Of a DNA stretch of 64,000 nt, positions 52,614-60,604 are shown in pieces. Source of the DNA: Bifidobacterium stellenboschense (GTDB lineage: Bacteria; Actinomycetota; Actinomycetes; Actinomycetales; Bifidobacteriaceae); contig NZ_JGZP01000012.1 of assembly GCF_000741785.1 (NCBI RefSeq), positions 283,638 through 347,637 on the forward strand. The letters run 5' to 3'. Position 1 is the stretch's first letter, and each line of letters opens with the position of its first letter. Position numbers and translations under genes: made by a program. Below the pieces are notes generated by a model. It saw only the letters and a list, made by a program, of their open reading frames with translations. It was not told the DNA's origin and did not search any database.

Positions 52614-55600
52614 ATGCATGGTCCCGAGGATAGATATGTGAAGGTTCCGGCGCTGGCCCATGCCACGCGGCTCGGATGGCGGTACCGTTCCATCCGCCGC
52701 GACAAGCCCGGCATCGACTACGATCCGGACACCAACATCTTCTACGAACCGTTCACGGACGCGCTCCGTCGCCTGAATCCCGGCAAGCCCGTCGATGACG
52801 GGCGCGCACGGTCCCTGATCCGCAGGATCTCCGTCATGCTCGCGGCGGAGGATCTGGGACGCTCGTTCCTCGCGGCCGTCCGATCCGGATTGGACGGCTA
52901 TCGGCTCGTCGATTTCGACGACGTCGACCGCAACGACTTCACCGTCGTCACCGAGCTCACGTATGCGAACGGCGACGACGAGTTCCGTCCGGACATCACC
53001 TTCCTGATCAACGGCATGCCGTTGTGCTTCATGGAGGTCAAGCGTATCGGCAACCGCAACGGCATCCTCGCCGAACGGGATCGGATGCGCGTGCGGTTCC
53101 GCAATCCCGCCTTCCGACGGTTCGCGAACATCACGCAGATCATGGCGTTCAGCAACAATGAACCCTACGACGACTCCGACCGCGAACCGGTGCAGGGGTC
53201 GTTCTATGCGACGGCCGCATACGGCGGTGTGAGACTCAACCGTTTCCGCGAGGAGGAGCATGGCGGGGACGGTCCGCTCGCCTCGCTCGGGCCGCGGAAC
53301 GACGAGACGGAGAGGACGATCCTCCGGGACAACAATCTCATCAGCCAATGGCGCACTCCCGAATGGGAGGGATCGGTCGCGCCGGAGAATCCCGCGAACG
53401 CGATCATCGCCTCCCTGTTCTCCCATGACCGTCTCATGTTCCTGCTGCGCTACGGCCTGTGCTACAAGGAGTACACGAACGACGACGGCATCCGCGTGAT
53501 CGAGAAGCACATCATGCGCTACCCGCAGTTCTTCGCATCGCAGGCGGTGCGTCGCATGCTGGACGCCGGAACGAGGCAGGGCGTGATCTGGCATACGCAG
53601 GGCAGCGGCAAGACGGAGCTGGCGTTCCTGCTCGCCCGCTACCTGCGCGACTACTATCAGCATCGCGGCCGCATCCTGCACACGTTCTTCATCGTGGACC
53701 GCATCGATCTGGCGAACCAGGCGGCCGACGAGTTCACGGCGCGAGGCGCGCAGGTGCTCCGTGCCGATTCGAGGGACGCTTTCGTAAAACTGCTGCGCGA
53801 ACCATCCGCCTGGGCGATGGGGCGTTCCGACACGGATGTCGCCGCCGCGGCGAAGATCGCCGTGGTGAACATCCAGAAATTCAACGAGGACGCCACCGCC
53901 CTGCAGACCGAATACGGGCTCGACACGCAACGACTGTTCTTCATCGACGAGGCGCACCGCGACTACAAGCCCGGCAAAAGCTTCCTGTCCGCGCTGGTCA
54001 ACGCGGATCGTGACGCGGTGCGCATCGCCCTGACCGGCACGCCGCTCATCAGGCAGAAGAACGGCGCCGACACCAAGCAGGTGTTCGGCGACTACATCCA
54101 CACGTACTTCTACGACCGTTCCATCGCCGACGGCTATACGCTGCGCCTGTTGCGCGAGGACGTCCGCCCCCGGTTCAAGGTGCGGATGAAGGAGATCATG
54201 GAGACTCTGCGGGAGGTCGACAAGCTCGTGAAGACGAGCGCGGTGTGCGAACATCCCCGTTTCGTCGAACCGCTGACGGAATACATCGTCGACGACCTCA
54301 TGCAGTCGCGTATCGCGCTTGGACGGGAATGTGACAACATCGGCGCGATGGTCGTGGCACGGACGTCACGGCAGGCGAGGAACATCTTCGCCGCGCTGCA
54401 ACGCTACGACACCGACGTCTCCTCCGCGCTCGTGCTCTACGACGAAGGATCCAAGGAGGATCAGCGCGATGCCCAGCTGCGGTTCAAGCGCGGCGAGATC
54501 GACATCCTCGTGGTGTACAAGATGCTGCTCACGGGATTCGATGCGCCCAGGCTCAAGAAGATGTACCTCTGCCAGCCGTTGGAAGCGCACAACCTCCTGC
54601 AGGCCCTCACCCGCGTGAACCGCCCGTACAAGAACATGGACCATGGGTTCGTGGTCGACTTCGTGGACATCGCCAAGCAATTCGACAAGGCGAACCACGA
54701 TTATCTGCGCGAGCTCAACGACGAGTTCGGAGACGACGCCTCACGGTACGCGAGCATGTTCGACGATCCGAAGGCCATCGCGGCCGATCTCGACGACATC
54801 AAGACGACGCTGTGGCCGTACAGCACGACCAACATGCTCGCCTTCACGAAGGAGATGGCCGCCATAGAGGACGAGGACGAACTCCACAGGATCCGCAAGG
54901 CCCTCGAACGCTACAAGGAGCTGCGCAACCTCGCCTCGCTGTACGGGCACGACGAGCTCGGCGATCATTTCGACATCGGCATGTTCCAAAGCCTGCTCAA
55001 CGAAGTGAACCTGCGCATCGACCGCATCAACCGGAAGAAGGCGCTCGCCGCCGGCAGACTCTCCACCGGGGCGCTCAACATCCTGCTGGAGAACCTGGAG
55101 TTCAGTTTCGAACGCCGCGACACGCAGGAGCTGGTCGTGGCCGACAGGCTCAGGACCGCGATCAGAAACACGGGCGGCTCGTTCCGGAACAACAGGGACA
55201 ATCATGATCCCCAATTCGTGAATCTCATGGACAAGCTCGGAGACAAACTCCGCCGGGCCAACATGGAGGAGATCACCACCGGCGAGATAACCGATCTGAT
55301 ATCCGAACTCGAGAAACTCAAACGGCAGATGGACGAGCTCAACCGCCGGAACGACCTGATCGCCGGCAAGTACGACGGCGACGAGAAATACATGCGCATC
55401 CACAAGGCCATGATGCGCGACGCCGATACGCCGGTCGACAGCGACCGCAGGCTCGCCGACATCCTGACCGCCATGAAACGGTCGATCGACCTGATGGTGG
55501 AAAGCAATACGGCGGCGCTCGACCAGCCGGCGGCGTTCAAACGCGGATTGGGCCCGAAGGTGATAGGCGCGTTCAGGGAGAACGGCGCGACCTGCTCGCC

Positions 55601-55673
55601 GACCGTGGTCGCCACGACCATCGACAGGCTTTACAATGAGTACTCCGACGAAAGGAAGAACCACCTCGGATGA
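52614..55673 (+). CDS. hsdR: Type I restriction enzyme R subunit (HsdR)
   Basis: The 1019-residue motor-nuclease has an N-terminal PD-(D/E)xK nuclease (Asp127 in RPDITF, Glu141 and Lys143 in MEVKR). Helicase motif I is HTQGSGKT (327-334) and motif II is DEAH (445-448), with TGTP behind it. The C-terminal part is helical and binds the methyltransferase core. It translocates unmodified DNA and cuts at a distance. GGAG is six bases before ATG 52614; ATG 52602 is an alternative. The stop overlaps hsdM by four bases. Confidence 0.94.
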   Translation: MHGPEDRYVKVPALAHATRLGWRYRSIRRDKPGIDYDPDTNIFYEPFTDALRRLNPGKPVDDGRARSLIRRISVMLAAEDLGRSFLAAVRSGLDGYRLVDFDDVDRNDFTVVTELTYANGDDEFRPDITFLINGMPLCFMEVKRIGNRNGILAERDRMRVRFRNPAFRRFANITQIMAFSNNEPYDDSDREPVQGSFYATAAYGGVRLNRFREEEHGGDGPLASLGPRNDETERTILRDNNLISQWRTPEWEGSVAPENPANAIIASLFSHDRLMFLLRYGLCYKEYTNDDGIRVIEKHIMRYPQFFASQAVRRMLDAGTRQGVIWHTQGSGKTELAFLLARYLRDYYQHRGRILHTFFIVDRIDLANQAADEFTARGAQVLRADSRDAFVKLLREPSAWAMGRSDTDVAAAAKIAVVNIQKFNEDATALQTEYGLDTQRLFFIDEAHRDYKPGKSFLSALVNADRDAVRIALTGTPLIRQKNGADTKQVFGDYIHTYFYDRSIADGYTLRLLREDVRPRFKVRMKEIMETLREVDKLVKTSAVCEHPRFVEPLTEYIVDDLMQSRIALGRECDNIGAMVVARTSRQARNIFAALQRYDTDVSSALVLYDEGSKEDQRDAQLRFKRGEIDILVVYKMLLTGFDAPRLKKMYLCQPLEAHNLLQALTRVNRPYKNMDHGFVVDFVDIAKQFDKANHDYLRELNDEFGDDASRYASMFDDPKAIAADLDDIKTTLWPYSTTNMLAFTKEMAAIEDEDELHRIRKALERYKELRNLASLYGHDELGDHFDIGMFQSLLNEVNLRIDRINRKKALAAGRLSTGALNILLENLEFSFERRDTQELVVADRLRTAIRNTGGSFRNNRDNHDPQFVNLMDKLGDKLRRANMEEITTGEITDLISELEKLKRQMDELNRRNDLIAGKYDGDEKYMRIHKAMMRDADTPVDSDRRLADILTAMKRSIDLMVESNTAALDQPAAFKRGLGPKVIGAFRENGATCSPTVVATTIDRLYNEYSDERKNHLG

Positions 55674-57295
55674 ACACCGCGATCCTCAACAGCACCCTCG
55701 CCATGATCGACAAGCTGAAGACCGTATGCGCCGACTTCGGCTTGGCGAACGACAGCAGCGAATACAAGATCATCACCGAATCGTTCCTGTACAAGTATCT
55801 CAACGACAGGATGCTCCACGAGCTTGGGAAGCTCCCGGAATTCGAGGGGTGCAAGGGCGTGTCCGCCATCGGGGAACGCTACCGTTCGCTGGATGCCGAC
55901 GCGCGCGCGATGCTCCCCTACGAGTTGGGCACGACGGCGATCATCCGCCCCGAATGGACGGTCGCGGCATTGTTTAACCGGCAGAACGAGGAGGGGTTCG
56001 CGAAGACGTTCGACGAGGCGCTGCTCGGCATCGCCGCCGACAACATCGACGTGTACGCGGTGAAGGCGGGCGCCGAGTCGATCACCCTGTTCCAAGGCGT
56101 CTCCCGGTTCATCGTGGAGGAGTACAAGCGCGACGGGTTCTGCTCGGCGCTGATCAACGTGCTCGCCGATTTCAGCTTCGCGGACGCGTTCTCGCAGGGC
56201 TACGACTTCTTCTCGCAGGTGTTCGAATATCTCATCAAGGACTACAACAAGGATTCGGGAAGCTACGGCGAGTATTTCACGCCGCACGCGATCGCGAGCA
56301 TCATGGCGCGCATCCTCGCCCCCGAGGGGGACAGCGACGTGACCGTATACGATCCGGCCGCGGGTTCGGGCACGCTGGTGCTCGCCTTGGCGCATCAGTT
56401 GGGCGAGGGCAACTGCACCGTGTACACGCAGGACCGTTCGCAGAAGGCCAACGAGTTCATGCGATTGAACCTCATCCTGAACGGCCAGGTCGCCTCACTC
56501 GCGAACGTCGTGCACGACGATACGCTCGTCTCGCCCCGCCACCTGACGAAGGACGGCACGGCGTTGAAGACGTTCGACTACATCGTGTCGAACCCGCCGT
56601 TCAAGGCGGATTTCTCGTCGAGCCGCGACCTGCTCGCCTCGGAGAAGTACGGGAAACGGTTCTGGGCGGGCGTGCCGAAAATCCCGGCGAAGAACCCGGA
56701 CAAGATGGCGATCTATCTCATGTTCCTCCAGCACATCGTCGATTCGATGAAGCCGGGCGGTCGTGCGGCGATCGTCGTGCCGACCGGCTTCCTCACGGCG
56801 AAGAGCCGCATCGAGACGACGATCAGGGAGAACATGGTGGACAGCGGCATGCTACGCGGCGTGGTCTCCATGCCAAGCAACATCTTCGCGAACACGGGCA
56901 CGAACGTGTCAATCATCTTCCTCGACCGATCGAAGCAGTACGACAAGGCGCTGCTCATGGACGCCTCGAAGCTCGGCTCGAAGGAGAAGGTCGGCAAGAA
57001 CCAGCGCACCGTGCTTGCCGACGGCGAGATCGCGCGCATCATCGACGTGTTCAACCGCGTGGAGGAGCAGGACGATTTCTCGGTGCTCGCCGACTACGAC
57101 GACATCAAGGCGAAGCGCTACTCGTTCAGCGCCGGCCAGTACTTTGAAGTGAAAATCGAATACGAGGACATTACTCCCGAACAATTCCGGGAGGAGATGG
57201 AGACACGCATGGGCACGCTGCGCGACCTGTGGGCCGAAGGCGAACGCCTCCAGCAGGAAATCGAGGAGCAGATGAAGGCGGTGCGCCTTGCGTAA
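55670..57295 (+). CDS. hsdM: Type I DNA methyltransferase subunit (HsdM)
   Basis: The 541-residue adenine methyltransferase has an N-terminal helical domain, SAM-binding motif I DPAAGSGTL (228-236) and catalytic motif IV NPPF (308-311). With two HsdM and one HsdS it methylates adenines in a bipartite target. It is translationally coupled to hsdR (ATGA overlap) and to hsdS (8-base overlap). Confidence 0.95.
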   Translation: MNTAILNSTLAMIDKLKTVCADFGLANDSSEYKIITESFLYKYLNDRMLHELGKLPEFEGCKGVSAIGERYRSLDADARAMLPYELGTTAIIRPEWTVAALFNRQNEEGFAKTFDEALLGIAADNIDVYAVKAGAESITLFQGVSRFIVEEYKRDGFCSALINVLADFSFADAFSQGYDFFSQVFEYLIKDYNKDSGSYGEYFTPHAIASIMARILAPEGDSDVTVYDPAAGSGTLVLALAHQLGEGNCTVYTQDRSQKANEFMRLNLILNGQVASLANVVHDDTLVSPRHLTKDGTALKTFDYIVSNPPFKADFSSSRDLLASEKYGKRFWAGVPKIPAKNPDKMAIYLMFLQHIVDSMKPGGRAAIVVPTGFLTAKSRIETTIRENMVDSGMLRGVVSMPSNIFANTGTNVSIIFLDRSKQYDKALLMDASKLGSKEKVGKNQRTVLADGEIARIIDVFNRVEEQDDFSVLADYDDIKAKRYSFSAGQYFEVKIEYEDITPEQFREEMETRMGTLRDLWAEGERLQQEIEEQMKAVRLA

Positions 57296-58577
57296 AGTGA
57301 AGCTTGGCGACATCGCAGAGCTCTCGACTGGTCCGTTCGGCAGCCAGTTGCATCAGAGTGACTACGTGGAAGAAGGCATTCCCGTAGTGATGCCGCAGGA
57401 TATTGATTCCAATCGACGTTTTCACGATTCTGCACGGATTGGCACTAGCGATTACAACAGGCTCAACAGACATGCTCTGCGAACCGCGGACATAGTTTTC
57501 GCTCGACGAGGGGAAGTCGATAAACATGCGTTCGTGCACGCTAATGATTTGCCCGCGTTATGTGGTACCGGATGCCTGCGTATACGAGTGGATAAGGACA
57601 AAGCGCTACCTGAATTTGTCTCATACTATTTAAGCAGGCCTGAAAGCCGGCAGTATCTACGCACGCATGCAGTAGGTTCCAATATGCCGAATCTGAACAC
57701 CGGCATATTGAGTGAGATTGAAATTGTTTTGCCCGACATTCATGAGCAGGAATCCATTGTCTCACTGCTCTCCTCCATTGACGCGAAGATCGAGACGAAC
57801 GGGAAGATCATCGCGGAACTGGAGTCGCTGGCGCGCACCGTCTACGACTACTGGTTCACCCAGTTCGACTTCCCCGACGAGCAAGGCAATCCCTACCGCT
57901 CCTCCGGCGGCCGCATGGTCCACGACCCCACCCTCGACCGCGACATCCCCGAAGGATGGAAAGTGACGGCGGCGAATGAACTGGTCTCCATCGACAGGGG
58001 CATCTCTTACACCGCCGACGAATTGTCCGATGAGGGCACTCCCCTCATCAATCTGGCTTCGTTCAACACGAATGCGACCTATAAGCCGGCCGGGCTCAAA
58101 CATTTCACCGGGAAAACCAAGGACTCGAAATTCCTCTCGGCAAACGACCTCGTCATGTGCGTCACCCAACAGACCCCGATAGACCCGGCCGGCGCAACGG
58201 ATGTCATCGCGAAGACCTTCCTCGTGCCGGACATATACGAGGACAGCGCCACCATGTCGATGGATGTCGTGCGTCTGTCGGAACAGCGGGAAGGCGTACG
58301 GTTCCTGTTGAATCAGATGCTCACCCGTTCCGACTATCATCGTTACGCCAGCGGCTATGCCAGCGGCACGAAAATCAAGCATCTTGATGTCGAAGGCGCC
58401 TTATCGTTCCCCATGGCCTTGCCCCAGAACGATTCGCTGATTGAGGAATACGCCGCTCTGTCGGAACGGTGGTACGCGCGAATCTCAGTCTGTTTGAAGG
58501 AGTCCGCCCGTCTCACCGCGCTGCGCGACCGTCTCCTCCCCCTCCTCATGAGCGGTCAGGCCGTCGGCGGACGGTAG
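57288..58577 (+). CDS. hsdS: Type I specificity subunit (HsdS)
   Basis: The 429-residue protein has two target-recognition domains. Each is followed by a conserved spacer helix, for example HEQESIVSLLSSIDAKIETN in the middle and LTALRDRLLPLLMSGQ at the end. It defines the DNA sequence recognised by the complex. The start is TTG 57288 inside the hsdM 3' end; GTG 57297 is an alternative. The first recognition domain (about 57300-57760) is clearly AT-richer with different codon use than the rest, a sign of domain exchange. Confidence 0.92.
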   Translation: MRKVKLGDIAELSTGPFGSQLHQSDYVEEGIPVVMPQDIDSNRRFHDSARIGTSDYNRLNRHALRTADIVFARRGEVDKHAFVHANDLPALCGTGCLRIRVDKDKALPEFVSYYLSRPESRQYLRTHAVGSNMPNLNTGILSEIEIVLPDIHEQESIVSLLSSIDAKIETNGKIIAELESLARTVYDYWFTQFDFPDEQGNPYRSSGGRMVHDPTLDRDIPEGWKVTAANELVSIDRGISYTADELSDEGTPLINLASFNTNATYKPAGLKHFTGKTKDSKFLSANDLVMCVTQQTPIDPAGATDVIAKTFLVPDIYEDSATMSMDVVRLSEQREGVRFLLNQMLTRSDYHRYASGYASGTKIKHLDVEGALSFPMALPQNDSLIEEYAALSERWYARISVCLKESARLTALRDRLLPLLMSGQAVGGR

Positions 58578-58706
58578 CACCCCATATCTCCCGCTGTTAC
58601 GAACACTCCGGTGACTACCAACAGCATGTCCTCACCGAACACACATCGCACACGGCATCAGGAGCCGGCGGTCGAAGACGAGGGAACGATGCGCGGCGGA
58701 AACGTC
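58578..58706. other. Gap between hsdS and the ATPase unit
   Basis: No gene or clear promoter is seen here apart from the inverted repeat that begins at 58707. Confidence 0.5.
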
Positions 58707-58763
58707 CCCCGTCTTTCGTATGCTATAACCAGAAAAACTGGTTATAGCATACGAAAGACGGGG
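58707..58763. repeat. Perfect 26-bp inverted repeat at the start of the ATPase gene
   Basis: CCCCGTCTTTCGTATGCTAT (extended by AACCAG) is followed by a loop of five A and then its exact reverse complement. The right arm ends six bases before ATG 58769 and covers the position where a ribosome binding site and -10 box (TATAGC/TATAAC) would be. It may terminate the hsd transcript, act as an operator, or sequester translation of the ATPase gene. Confidence 0.8.
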
Positions 58764-58768
58764 CAATC

Positions 58769-60025
58769 ATGCATGTGCTGAAGTTCACGATCGACGGTCT
58801 GGACCTCTACCGCGCCCAAGCCGTCTCCATGGACCTGTACGCCTCCGACCGCGTCTCCGCACAGGCCGCCACCGTCCACCGGCTCGATGGCCTCGGAGCC
58901 GGAATCTGCTCCCAGACCGTTCTGGGCATCGCCGGTCTCAACGCATCCGGGAAAACCACCACACTGCGAGCCCTGAACTTCGCACTGGACATCGCCCGCG
59001 GCAATCCCATGGATGCCGACCATCTAGTCTACGGTCCGCTCGTCACGCTGATGAACGGTCTGGTGAGCACGCGCATCGTATTCACCCATGCCGACAATTG
59101 GTATCTGCTGGAATCCATCATCCGCACGGCTCGTACCAGAACCGGCCAGGGAGACGGCACACCATACGAATCCGGCATCACTCTGCATTTCACCGAGGAA
59201 CGTCTCTGGCGGCATACCGACAAGCCCGTGCAGAAGAAGGAATTAGCCGACTTCGCCGTGTTCAAGGAGCATTGCGAGGAAATCCTGACCAGAGGCGTCG
59301 GCGGAGACCATGAACTCGCACCGGAAGCCAAACGCTACATCCCCTCCTATGCCTCCATCACGTCCGGATTGTACGCCGAGCAGGAGGATGCGACACCGGT
59401 GATGAACTACATCGACTCCTTCCGCACACCGTTCTCCGCTCCCTCCGTGGCCCCGGACATCGTGCACACCTTCGACCGGAGCGTCGAAAAGCTGACCGTG
59501 GACGACGACGGCAAGGTCCACCTCAAATTCGTCGACGACGTCCGAGAACGCGTGCTCGGACAGTTCGATGCCGTGCAGATGCTGTCCGCGGGAACCATAC
59601 GAGGCAGCCGCATCGTCAACGCCACCGTCGGGGTGCTACGCGAAGGCGGCTACTTCCTTGTCGACGAGATCGAGAACAGTCTGAACAAAAAGCTGGTGGA
59701 GACCATCATGGATCTGTTCGCCTCCCCCGTGACCAATCCTAGGGGAGCGACACTGGTGTTCACCACGCACTACCCTGAGCTGCTGGATCATCTTGAGCGC
59801 AAGGACTGCGTCTACTTCGCAGTCAGAGACGAAAACCGACGCATACGGCTCATCAAGTACTCCGAGGGGCTTGCACAGGCGGCACCCAAGAAGGCCCGCG
59901 TGGAATCCAAGAAAAGCGAGATCTTCTTCTCCAACCTCGTCAAAGGCACCGCCCCCAAAGCCAAGGACGTAGCGGCCATGCGCCAATACATCAAATCGAT
60001 GACGGGAGCCCACGATGCTCGATGA
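58769..60025 (+). CDS. ABC/AAA-type ATPase of a two-gene putative defence system
   Basis: The 418-residue protein has Walker A GLNASGKTT (56-64; the NASGK form is typical of COG1106/OLD-like ATPases), a signature-like LSAGTIRG (272-279), Walker B FLVDEIENS (296-304) and switch His334 in FTTHYPELLD. The C-terminal segment SEIFFSNLVKGTAPKAKD is not a known domain. Related ATPases are sensor components of abortive-infection systems such as RloA/AbiLi, OLD/Gabija and PARIS. It overlaps the next gene by 11 bases. Lower GC than the surrounding core genes suggests acquisition. Confidence 0.8.
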   Translation: MHVLKFTIDGLDLYRAQAVSMDLYASDRVSAQAATVHRLDGLGAGICSQTVLGIAGLNASGKTTTLRALNFALDIARGNPMDADHLVYGPLVTLMNGLVSTRIVFTHADNWYLLESIIRTARTRTGQGDGTPYESGITLHFTEERLWRHTDKPVQKKELADFAVFKEHCEEILTRGVGGDHELAPEAKRYIPSYASITSGLYAEQEDATPVMNYIDSFRTPFSAPSVAPDIVHTFDRSVEKLTVDDDGKVHLKFVDDVRERVLGQFDAVQMLSAGTIRGSRIVNATVGVLREGGYFLVDEIENSLNKKLVETIMDLFASPVTNPRGATLVFTTHYPELLDHLERKDCVYFAVRDENRRIRLIKYSEGLAQAAPKKARVESKKSEIFFSNLVKGTAPKAKDVAAMRQYIKSMTGAHDAR

Positions 60026-60584
60026 CCGTTCCCGCGCGACACTGCAGAACGCTCGCATCCTCTTCGTCTGCGAAGGGTCATGCGAGCGTGTCGTCATCGA
60101 GACGCTGCTGGCTTCCGGCAAGCTCATCATCGACGAATCCGCCGCCATACGGGAAACCATCACCGACAGACCAACGACGAATTGCCGAGCGGCGAAAACC
60201 ATTCAGGACGTATTCCTCGGACTCGACTACGAGCAACCCGTAGCCATCATCCGCATTCTCGATTCGCGTAAGGAACAATTCCATCTTTCCTATCCGTACA
60301 GCGAAACGGTTCCTGTATTCAACTGCTATACGAGACCGGAAATCGAAATGCTGGCGATCATCAAAGAGAACGAGTTCGGTAGATACAATAAGCGCGCCAA
60401 GAACAAAGCCAAGCCCAGCGAGTTCTGCAAGAAGACGTTGGGCTTGGGCAACATCAAGAACGAGTCGTTCCTCCGGCGATACTGGTCGGATGCCGACGAG
60501 CTATGCCGTTGCCTGTTGGAATATCGTAGGCTGCATAAGCCGGAACGCGACAACGAACTCACCATCGCCGACCTGTTGAAATAG
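60015..60584 (+). CDS. TOPRIM-like/RloB-like partner protein of the ATPase
   Basis: The 189-residue product opens with ILFVCEGSCERVVIETLL (Glu20, Glu24), resembling the first acidic motif of TOPRIM or RloB proteins. It continues with IIRILDSRKEQF (Asp83), RPEIEMLAIIKENEF (107-121) and a basic KPSEFCKK segment. This order of acidic motifs suggests a metal-dependent nuclease fold, but it is degenerate and no family is assigned firmly. GGGAG precedes ATG 60015, inside the ATPase gene, so both are coupled. It is the likely effector of the pair. The gene is noticeably AT-richer than the flanking uvrA-like gene. Confidence 0.7.
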   Translation: MLDDRSRATLQNARILFVCEGSCERVVIETLLASGKLIIDESAAIRETITDRPTTNCRAAKTIQDVFLGLDYEQPVAIIRILDSRKEQFHLSYPYSETVPVFNCYTRPEIEMLAIIKENEFGRYNKRAKNKAKPSEFCKKTLGLGNIKNESFLRRYWSDADELCRCLLEYRRLHKPERDNELTIADLLK

Positions 60585-60604
60585 GTCTTTCCGCACCACC
60601 CCCC

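Noticed and set aside
58769..60584. Assignment of the ATPase pair to PARIS or Gabija
   Set aside because: The partner is far shorter than AriB (DUF4435) or GajA, and no UvrD-like GajB helicase is present, so only a looser ATPase plus TOPRIM-like label is supported.
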